From UBA7236 sp043727235 (lineage in GTDB: Bacteria > Bacteroidota > Bacteroidia > Chitinophagales > BACL12), in contig JAYSYX010000160.1 in assembly GCA_043727235.1 (NCBI GenBank), positions 1-11,761 of the forward strand: 11,761 nucleotides of DNA, in the 5' to 3' direction. The notes beneath the pieces are model-generated. The model made no database searches and was not told the DNA's origin. It was given only the letters and a program-made list of their open reading frames with translations. Positions 6,436-11,761 of the stretch are shown here, piece by piece. The translations under genes were made by a program, and so were the position numbers. Position 1 is the stretch's first letter; the number at the start of each line of letters is the position of its first letter.

Positions 6436-6717
6436 CGGCTGTTTAATTCTCAATCATCAATTCTCAATTCTCAATTGTTCTTCGGCTGTTTCATTCTCAA
6501 TTATCAATTCTCAATTCTCAATTGTTTCCGGCTGTTTCATTCTCAATTATCAATTCTCAATTCTCAATTGTTTCCGGCTGTTTCGTTCTCAATTCTCAAT
6601 TATCAATTCTCAATTATTCTTCGGCTGTTTCATTCTCAATTATCAATTCTCAATTCTCAATTGTTTTTTTGGCTGTTCAATTGTCAATTATCAATTGTCA
6701 ATTGTCAATTCTCAATT
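6436..6717. repeat. Six-unit tandem array of a 46-48 bp repeat made of 7-bp words
   Basis: Unit starts (CGGCTGTTT, in the last unit TGGCTGTTC) are at 6436, 6483, 6529, 6575, 6622 and 6670, giving periods of 47, 46, 46, 47 and 48 bp. Each unit is a ~12-bp head GGCTGTTTCAT followed by 7-bp words TCTCAAT, TATCAAT, CATCAAT or TGTCAAT: four in units 1-5 and about six in unit 6. Word order varies between units. The last word supplies the stop codon of the adenosyltransferase gene (6712-6714 on the minus strand). Frames through the array code for low-complexity strings such as 'SQLSILNSQL', which I take as spurious. A seventh copy is at 3108-3149. Confidence 0.93.
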
Positions 6718-7263
6718 CCCCCTCGGCTTCCACGGAATCTCATCCACTTCTAGGTCTTTAGCAAGTTTGCGCGATAAAACGAAGAGATAATCGCTTAAAC
6801 GGTTAAGGTATGGTATGATCAGTGGTGCAACAAAATCTGTTTCGGCCAGATGGGTGGCAATTCGTTCTGTGCGGCGACAAACCACACGCGCGAGGTGACA
6901 AAATGAAACGGTAGTATGTCCGCCGGGCAGGATGAAATTTTGAAGTTCAGGCAATTTTTCTTCCATTGCATCGATCTCGTTTTCTAATAAGGTAATATCC
7001 TCTTCCTTCATATCCGGTATCTTCATTTTTGATTTTTCCGGGTCAGATGCAAGTGAGGCACCAATAGTGAAAATTATATCCTGGATCTCACTTAAAACAT
7101 TTTTATAACTGGTATCAATTTTCTGATCGGCAATTAATCCAATGCAAACATTCAATTCATCGGTTGAGCCATATGCTTCTACCCGCAAATGATGTTTTGG
7201 AACGCGGGTGCCTCCTATAAGTGATGTTTCACCTCCATCGCCCTTTTTAGTATAGATCTTCAT
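6712..7263 (-). CDS. pduO: Cob(I)alamin adenosyltransferase, PduO type
   Basis: A 183-residue ATP:cob(I)alamin adenosyltransferase of the PduO family, a cytosolic trimer in studied members. It makes adenosylcobalamin, the cofactor of enzymes such as methylmalonyl-CoA mutase. The N-terminal 'YTKKGDGGETSLIGG' is the ATP-binding signature. 'VEAYGSTDELNVCIGL', 'ILPGG', 'ARVVCRRTER' and 'IPYLNRLSDYLFVLSRK' follow in family order and hold the conserved Arg, Glu and Asn/Arg residues of the active site. Length is normal. The last two codons and the stop lie in or next to the repeat array, so the extreme C-terminus may have been set by the repeat. A TATCTTTA box at 7275-7268, 4 bp before the ATG, with TTA 19 bp further upstream, could be a promoter giving a leaderless transcript. 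The upstream ABC ATPase gene is closed by its own terminator, so a separate transcript is likely. Confidence 0.95.
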   Translation of the reverse strand: MKIYTKKGDGGETSLIGGTRVPKHHLRVEAYGSTDELNVCIGLIADQKIDTSYKNVLSEIQDIIFTIGASLASDPEKSKMKIPDMKEEDITLLENEIDAMEEKLPELQNFILPGGHTTVSFCHLARVVCRRTERIATHLAETDFVAPLIIPYLNRLSDYLFVLSRKLAKDLEVDEIPWKPRGN

Positions 7264-7332
7264 GGGCTAAAGATAAGGTATAGGTATAAGATTGTAATGT
7301 GAAAAACGACCAAAACCTGGACGGGAAAAATT

Positions 7333-7364
7333 AAAAAAAATAGTTAGTGTAAAATTTACACTAA
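7333..7364 (-). terminator. Rho-independent terminator overlapping the ABC ATPase stop codon
   Basis: A near-perfect 21-bp palindrome, arms 7344-7353 and 7355-7364 (TTAGTGTAAA/TTTACACTAA). Read leftward it is followed by CTA and T8 (7340-7333). The arm first transcribed encodes the last residues and stop codon of the ATPase gene, so the coding end and the terminator share bases. The tract of T and the distance to the next gene support real termination. Confidence 0.75.
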
Positions 7365-8084
7365 GTTCTTTCTCAATTCACTGGGATCCAATTTATTCGC
7401 GTTAATTTCATCGCGTTCAATTTGACCGTCCCTGATACGGATTATACGATGTGCATAGCGGGCAATATCCTCCTCGTGAGTTACAATAATAACAGTGTTT
7501 CCTTTTTTATGAATCTCCTCGAAAAGTTCCATTATTTCATAACTCGTTTTTGTGTCGAGGTTACCGGTTGGTTCATCTGCGAGAATAATGGAGGGATTAT
7601 TCACCAATGCTCTGGCAACAGCAACCCTTTGCCGCTCTCCTCCGGATAATTCATTGGGTTTATGGTTCATTCGGTGGCCCAGATTTACCGCCTTCAGTAT
7701 TTCTTCCGCTCTTTTTATCCGATCTGATTTTTTAAACCCTGCGTAGATCAATGGCAGTGCAACATTTTCCACGCCACTCAGCCTTGCAAGTAAATTGAAG
7801 GTTTGAAAAACAAATCCTATCTCCTTATTGCGCACTTCCGCCAATTCATCATCGTTCATCTTGCTTACATCAGTGCCATTCAAAATATAGGATCCTAACG
7901 TAGGTTTATCTAAACATCCCAAAATATTCATCAAAGTGCTCTTCCCTGAACCCGATGGCCCCATTATGGCAACATATTCATTTTTATTGATCACTGCATC
8001 AATACCCTTTAAAACCTCAATTTTTACTCTTCCGAGGTCGTAGGTTTTACGAATATTTGTTAGGGTAATTATTTGTTGAACCAT
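7356..8084 (-). CDS. ABC transporter ATP-binding protein, MacB/LolD subfamily
   Basis: A 242-residue nucleotide-binding subunit with all catalytic motifs: Walker A GPSGSGKS at 42-49, Q-loop around Q94 ('VFQTFNLL'), signature LSGGERQ at 146-152, Walker B ILADE at 167-171, D-loop 'GNLD' at 174-177 and the switch histidine H203. The closely spaced 'RVAVARAL' and 'DEPTGNLD' are typical of the MacB/LolD/FtsE group, which partners FtsX-fold permeases. It hydrolyses ATP at the cytoplasmic face. The permease at 3150-4418 is the obvious candidate partner in the window, though the two genes are separated by queA, the DUF2795 gene, the adenosyltransferase gene and repeats. The ATPase lies 70 bp downstream of gatC on the same strand and may be cotranscribed with it. 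A terminator overlaps its stop codon. Substrate unknown: lipoprotein release or efflux are both possible. Confidence 0.92.
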   Translation of the reverse strand: MVQQIITLTNIRKTYDLGRVKIEVLKGIDAVINKNEYVAIMGPSGSGKSTLMNILGCLDKPTLGSYILNGTDVSKMNDDELAEVRNKEIGFVFQTFNLLARLSGVENVALPLIYAGFKKSDRIKRAEEILKAVNLGHRMNHKPNELSGGERQRVAVARALVNNPSIILADEPTGNLDTKTSYEIMELFEEIHKKGNTVIIVTHEEDIARYAHRIIRIRDGQIERDEINANKLDPSELRKNLV

Positions 8085-8154
8085 TTATATTCTTTTTACT
8101 TTCTGAGTTTATGTTATCGGGCGAGGTCAGGAGGCGTAAAAGGTGGTAAAATTT

Positions 8155-8448
8155 TCACTTTTTTCGCAAAACTTTAGGAACCTTAAAATAATCGCTGTCC
8201 GCCAAGGGTGCATTTTTAAGTGCTTCCTCCTTAGTTATTTCCATATGTGGTTCATCCTCACGCATAACATTGGTATCGCTGTTCATGTAGATGAGTGGTG
8301 ATATTCCCTCAACATCAACTTCATCAAGTTTACCAACGAAATCAAGCATATCCGATAAGTTCTTAATGATGGCCTCCTGTTCCTTTTCATCGAATTCAAG
8401 TTTTGACAAATTCGCAAGTTTATCCACCAGAGTTTTATCCACTTTCAT
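8155..8448 (-). CDS. gatC: Asp-tRNA(Asn)/Glu-tRNA(Gln) amidotransferase subunit C
   Basis: A 97-residue GatC. In the GatCAB complex it ties GatA to GatB and stabilises them; the complex amidates Glu-tRNA(Gln) and/or Asp-tRNA(Asn) in the cytosol. The N-terminal helix 'LVDKLANLSKLEFDEKE', the central 'MLDFVGKLDEVDVEGISPL' and the C-terminal 'VMREDEPHM...ALKNAPLADSDYFKVPKVLRKK' follow the family pattern from end to end. gatA and gatB are not in the window. Read leftward, a TAATATTTG stretch (8501-8493) about 45 bp before the ATG is an imperfect promoter box. The gene is divergent from trpS, and the ABC ATPase gene follows after 70 bp. Confidence 0.95.
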   Translation of the reverse strand: MKVDKTLVDKLANLSKLEFDEKEQEAIIKNLSDMLDFVGKLDEVDVEGISPLIYMNSDTNVMREDEPHMEITKEEALKNAPLADSDYFKVPKVLRKK

Positions 8449-8549
8449 GGCATAAAGTTAATGTTATTTTTTATTGACCTGAATGTCAGATACAAATATT
8501 ACCGGATAGTAGCATGTTAATAAAGAAATGTTGCAAACTCCTTAATCAA

Positions 8550-8581
8550 TTGTGGTTTTCTGCAAACTTCCAATATCTTTT
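8550..8581 (+). promoter_or_regulatory. Possible promoter of trpS
   Basis: TTG at 8550-8552 and TATCTTTT at 8574-8581, spacer 21 bp, resemble the Bacteroidota promoter with the last base of TAnnTTTG changed. The ATG chosen for trpS follows 15 bp later. A second candidate -7 box, TATTTTCG, lies at 8584-8591. If either is right, translation cannot begin at the upstream GTG at 8552. Confidence 0.35.
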
Positions 8582-8596
8582 TTCTATTTTCGCCGA

Positions 8597-9598
8597 ATGG
8601 AAACTGTTGTGAGCGGAACCCGGCCAACCGGCATATTACACCTTGGAAATTATTATGGAGCTGTGCGCAATTATGTGCGAATGGGTGAGGACAAGGGAAT
8701 AAAAGGATATTTTTTTATCGCTGACTATCATTCACTAACCACACATAATAATCCCGCAGAATTAAAAGTGTTGGTTAAGCAGACCGTAGCTACCTACCTT
8801 GCTTGTGGTTTAGATCCTGAAAAAGTGGTGATCTATGTGCAAAGCGATCTTCCTCAAATTCCTGAATTATATCTATTGTTGAATACTTTAGCATATAAGG
8901 GTGAATTGGAGAAGGTTGCAACTTTTAAAGAAAAGATAAAATTGCATCAGGAAAATATTAATGCGGCTTTACTTACTTATCCGGTATTAATGGCTGCGGA
9001 TATTATAATACATAAAGCACATAAGGTTCCTGTTGGGAAGGATCAGGAACAGCATCTGGAGATGACAAGAAATTTTGCAAAAAGATTTAATTCGCGTTTT
9101 GAAGTGGAGTATTTTCCTGAACCTGTCGCCTATAATTTTGGCGAAGAATTAGTGAAAGTACCTGGTTTGGATGGTTCTTTTAAAATGAGCAAATCGGGAG
9201 GTGAAGGGAATGCCATTTTTTTAAATGAGGAGGATGAAAGCATCAGAAAAAAAATAATGAAAGCGAAATCAGATGCAGGTCCAACACAAATGAATCAGCA
9301 AAAGCCTCAGGAAATTCAAAATCTATTTGAATTGATGAAGATAGTAAGCCACCGCGACAGTATATCTCATTTTGAGAATGCATATAACAATTGCACTGTG
9401 CGTTATGGCGATTTAAAAAAACAATTGACTGAGGATATGATCAATTACATTTCACCAATCCGCAAAAGGATCAATGAATTGTTAGAAGATGAGGCTTATT
9501 TATCTTCTGTGGTGAAACGCGGAGCTGAAGAAGCAAAAGAAAATGCACAAAAAACGATAGCAGAAGTAAGAAAAATAATGGGAATTAACTACTTTTAA
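8597..9598 (+). CDS. trpS: Tryptophan--tRNA ligase
   Basis: A 333-residue class Ic aminoacyl-tRNA synthetase that charges tRNA(Trp) with tryptophan using ATP. The N-terminal 'VSGTRPTGILHLGNYYGA' contains the HIGH-type motif (HLGN, about residues 15-18). 'KVPVGKDQEQHLEMTR' is the usual substrate-pocket stretch. The KMSKS loop is exact at 196-200. The C-terminal helical domain that reads the anticodon is complete. I chose the ATG at 8597 over an in-frame GTG at 8552: family members begin directly with METVVSG-like sequence, and the extra 15 residues would be encoded over a likely promoter. It is transcribed divergently from gatC. No terminator is visible in the 71 bp before the next gene. Confidence 0.96.
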   Translation: METVVSGTRPTGILHLGNYYGAVRNYVRMGEDKGIKGYFFIADYHSLTTHNNPAELKVLVKQTVATYLACGLDPEKVVIYVQSDLPQIPELYLLLNTLAYKGELEKVATFKEKIKLHQENINAALLTYPVLMAADIIIHKAHKVPVGKDQEQHLEMTRNFAKRFNSRFEVEYFPEPVAYNFGEELVKVPGLDGSFKMSKSGGEGNAIFLNEEDESIRKKIMKAKSDAGPTQMNQQKPQEIQNLFELMKIVSHRDSISHFENAYNNCTVRYGDLKKQLTEDMINYISPIRKRINELLEDEAYLSSVVKRGAEEAKENAQKTIAEVRKIMGINYF

Positions 9599-9669
9599 CC
9601 CCTTCTTTAACAAATACAACCCAGCGTTTAACTTTATTTCATAACAGAACACCCACAACCGGAGAAGCA

Positions 9670-10464
9670 ATGGCAAAATCGACTAAACAAGTAAAAAAAC
9701 CTACTGGTGTAAAAGCAGCACCAGCTGTAAAAAAGACAGCTGCTAAAAAAACCGTAGAAATAAAATCGGAGGTGAAGAGCTCAAAAAAAGAACCAGAGAT
9801 CAAGGTTGTCGGAAATAATACACCCAGGGATAACGACAGGAAAGTAATTAAACATATTGCTGTCGCCGGAAATATCGGGGCAGGAAAAACCACACTTACA
9901 CAATTACTCGCAAAACAATTCGGGTGGGAAACGCATTACGAGGACGTGGAAAATAACCCTTACCTCTACGATTTTTATCAGGATATGCCGAGATGGGCCT
10001 TTAATTTACAGATATACTTTTTGAATTCGCGTTTTAAACAGATAATTGAAATTCAAAAGGGAACTAAAACCGTTGTGCAGGACAGAACCATTTATGAGGA
10101 TGCCCAAATTTTTGCACCGAATTTACATGCAATGGGATTAATGAGCACTCGAGATTTTCAGAATTACACCGAAATTTTTAATTCCATTACTTCTTTAATA
10201 TCTCCGCCTGATCTTTTAATTTATTTACGCGGATCCATTCCGGCACTTGTAAACCAGATACAAAAAAGAGGACGTGAATATGAAGACAATTTACGTCTTG
10301 ATTATCTGCGTCGATTAAATGAATATTATGAAGCCTGGATAAGTAAATATAAACATGGTAAATTATTGGTGATCGATATTGACCATTGCAATTTTGCTGA
10401 GAACAGTGAAGACCTTAGTGATGTAATACAGCGCGTGAATACTGAGCTATACGGATTATTTTAA
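9670..10464 (+). CDS. Deoxynucleoside kinase with a lysine-rich N-terminal tail
   Basis: A 264-residue protein. Residues ~60-264 form a dNK-family kinase (thymidine/deoxyadenosine/deoxyguanosine kinase type) that phosphorylates deoxynucleosides in the salvage pathway. The P-loop is GNIGAGKT at 67-74, the catalytic glutamate is probably E91 in 'HYEDVENNPYL', the DRT motif is at 138-140, and an arginine-rich lid 'KRGREYEDNLRLDYLRRL' closes the active site. Exact base specificity cannot be read off. Residues 1-58 are a low-complexity tail with 15 lysines plus Ala, Pro, Val and Thr ('KAAPAVKKTAAKKT'), like histone H1-like tails; most dNKs start right at the first beta strand. There is no other ATG before the P-loop, and GGAG 5 bp before the ATG at 9670 supports this start. 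TTTA (9606) and TAACTTTA (9629-9636) are a weak candidate promoter. The next gene follows after 12 bp. Confidence 0.9.
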   Translation: MAKSTKQVKKPTGVKAAPAVKKTAAKKTVEIKSEVKSSKKEPEIKVVGNNTPRDNDRKVIKHIAVAGNIGAGKTTLTQLLAKQFGWETHYEDVENNPYLYDFYQDMPRWAFNLQIYFLNSRFKQIIEIQKGTKTVVQDRTIYEDAQIFAPNLHAMGLMSTRDFQNYTEIFNSITSLISPPDLLIYLRGSIPALVNQIQKRGREYEDNLRLDYLRRLNEYYEAWISKYKHGKLLVIDIDHCNFAENSEDLSDVIQRVNTELYGLF

Positions 10465-10476
10465 ATTTATTCCTTC

Positions 10477-11664
10477 ATGAATATTGAATTATTGCGCAAT
10501 GACACTCCGGGTTGTAGTTCTAAAAAACATTTTAATAACGCAGGATGTTCGCTTCATCCCTCACCTGTAATAAATGCTGTTACAACATATATAGAAGAAG
10601 AGTCACTTATTGGAGGATATGAATACGCAGCGTTAAAAGCAGATGAATTAAATCAATTTTATTCTGCTTCGGGCGCCTTATTAAATTGCAAACCCGAAAA
10701 TATTGCTTTTACAACCAGTTCTACCGATTCTTATATAAAGGCACTCTCCTCAATTCCATTTAAAAGAGGAGATGTTATTCTCACCACCTTAAACGATTAT
10801 GTTTCCAACCAGATACAGTTTTTATCACTTCAGAAAAGATTTGGAGTAAATATCATCAGAGCAGAGAATATAGAAAGTGGTGAGGTGGATGTAAATTCCA
10901 TGCGTGAACTGATAAAAAAACATCGCCCGGTATTGGTTGCTGTAACGCATATCCCCAACAATACGGGCATGATTCAACCGGTTGAAGAGATAGGCGATAT
11001 TTGTAGTGAGGAGGATGTTATTTATATTGTTGATGCTTGTCAGAGTGCAGGACAAATTAATGTGAATTCCTCTAAAATTAAATGTGATTTTTTAGCAACT
11101 GCAACACGTAAATTTATGCGCGGACCAAGAGGTGGTGGAATTTTATTTGTTTCGGATAAAATGTTGAAGCGGGTGGCGGAACCAATGTTCATAGATATGC
11201 GTGGCGCCGATTGGATTGAAGATAATATTTATCAACCTACGGACGACGCTAAAAGATTTGAATTAACAGAAATGTCGTATGCCATACAAATGGGAACAAT
11301 TGCAGCGATCAAATATATTTTAAATATTGGTATAGAAAATATTGCCGAAAGAAATAAATTAATTTGTTCCCATGCAAGAACAAAATTGGCAGCCATACCC
11401 TTTGTGCGATTATTGGATCAAGGGAAAAATTTATCTGCCATCATTTCCTTAACTGCTGATAATTTTGATGTATTTGAGCTTAAGAATCAATTGATAAAAA
11501 GAAATATCAACGTTGGGGCTGCTGCAAAAAAATTCGCGTTAATGGATTTTAACCAAAAACATGTTGAAGCTGCGTTGCGCATTTCGCCACACTATTATAA
11601 TACAATGGAAGAGGTTGATATTTTGGTGGAAAGTATTGAGGAGATATTAAAAACTAAAATGTGA
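10477..11664 (+). CDS. Class V aminotransferase-fold PLP-dependent enzyme
   Basis: A 395-residue fold-type I PLP enzyme of the aminotransferase class V (cysteine desulfurase-like) superfamily. The N-terminal 'HFNNAGCSLHP' and 'IGGYEYA' resemble the subgroup that includes EgtE-like C-S lyases and isopenicillin N epimerase-like proteins. 'DACQSAGQ' has D186, which should contact the PLP ring nitrogen. 'ATRKFMRGPRGGGILFV' places the Schiff-base lysine at K212. The C-terminal 'LRISPHYYNTMEEVD' is the usual end of the small domain. Reaction and substrate are not clear: desulfurase, C-S lyase, epimerase or transaminase are all possible. None of the usual IscS/SufS partners or ergothioneine genes is seen nearby. 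It starts 12 bp after the deoxynucleoside kinase gene and is probably cotranscribed with it, though no functional link is evident. Confidence 0.88.
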   Translation: MNIELLRNDTPGCSSKKHFNNAGCSLHPSPVINAVTTYIEEESLIGGYEYAALKADELNQFYSASGALLNCKPENIAFTTSSTDSYIKALSSIPFKRGDVILTTLNDYVSNQIQFLSLQKRFGVNIIRAENIESGEVDVNSMRELIKKHRPVLVAVTHIPNNTGMIQPVEEIGDICSEEDVIYIVDACQSAGQINVNSSKIKCDFLATATRKFMRGPRGGGILFVSDKMLKRVAEPMFIDMRGADWIEDNIYQPTDDAKRFELTEMSYAIQMGTIAAIKYILNIGIENIAERNKLICSHARTKLAAIPFVRLLDQGKNLSAIISLTADNFDVFELKNQLIKRNINVGAAAKKFALMDFNQKHVEAALRISPHYYNTMEEVDILVESIEEILKTKM

Positions 11665-11761
11665 AAAATTACAAATCCTACTCAATAATAAACTACCTTG
11701 AATTTTATCCTTCTATCAAAGTTTTGAGGATGGGATATATTTTACTCATGGGAAATCCTAC
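11665..11761. other. Right-edge stretch, possibly the edge of another gene
   Basis: No terminator hairpin follows the class V enzyme gene. On the minus strand a frame is open from the window edge to a TAA at 11705-11707 and would give an 18-residue C-terminus ending 'ILKTLIEG'. On the plus strand an ATG at 11730 starts a frame open to the edge ('MGYILLMGNP'). Either could be a partial gene; the stretch is too short to choose, and an 18-codon open frame arises often by chance. Confidence 0.25.

Noticed and set aside
5583..6711. Mobile element or genomic island in the repeat-rich region
   Set aside because: No transposase, integrase, tRNA attachment site or terminal inverted repeats with target duplication were found; genes on both sides are housekeeping.
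6436..6717. Possible CRISPR array, given the regular 46-48 bp spacing
   Set aside because: There are no unique spacers: the stretches between GGCTGTTTCAT heads are themselves repeats of the same 7-bp words, and no cas gene is nearby.
6475..6761. Two overlapping plus-strand reading frames of 79-92 codons with 'SQLSILNSQL' repeats
   Set aside because: They are translations of the repeat array, low in complexity, and overlap the end of the adenosyltransferase gene. The same kind of string arises from each copy of the repeat, including the one at 3108-3149.
8552..8596. GTG at 8552 as the start of trpS
   Set aside because: The 15 additional residues are not part of the family, are encoded over a likely promoter, and the ATG at 8597 gives the standard N-terminus.

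Overview
The window looks like chromosomal DNA of a member of the Bacteroidota. It is AT-rich. Two promoter boxes match the Bacteroidota TAnnTTTG consensus and are followed by GCGCCC. Shine-Dalgarno sequences are mostly absent. It encodes a secreted protein with a type IX secretion (T9SS) type A sorting domain, and a short DUF2795 protein of a kind I know mainly from this phylum. The genus cannot be told from the sequence alone. No transposase, integrase, phage gene, CRISPR array, tRNA or rRNA was seen.

Layout. Positions 1-1288 (+) hold the 3' end of a class I aminotransferase gene and a heptose-7-phosphate kinase gene, 9 bp apart and probably one operon. Positions 1358-2956 (-) encode the secreted T9SS cargo protein. 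Positions 3150-4418 (-) encode a MacB/FtsX-type ABC permease, divergent from queA (4530-5582, +). Positions 5583-6711 are mostly non-coding: a ~130-bp tandem repeat, a bidirectional terminator, the DUF2795 gene (5962-6183, -), and a six-unit array of a 46-48 bp repeat. Positions 6712-8448 (-) carry a PduO-type cobalamin adenosyltransferase, an ABC ATPase that would suit the permease, and gatC. Positions 8597-11664 (+) carry trpS, a deoxynucleoside kinase with an unusual lysine-rich N-terminal tail, and a class V PLP enzyme.

The genes are mainly housekeeping: translation and tRNA modification (gatC, trpS, queA), nucleotide salvage, cofactor metabolism and the cell envelope. I found no coherent new multi-gene system. 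The most distinctive content is non-coding. Three gene-free stretches are built from degenerate 7-bp words (TTCTCAA-, TTCACGA/GTGAGTG- and TTTCCYA-like). The 7-bp words are nested in longer repeats, copies differ by whole 7-bp units, and three of the repeat tracts start at or within about 8 bp of a gene's stop codon. One array even supplies the stop codon of the adenosyltransferase gene.
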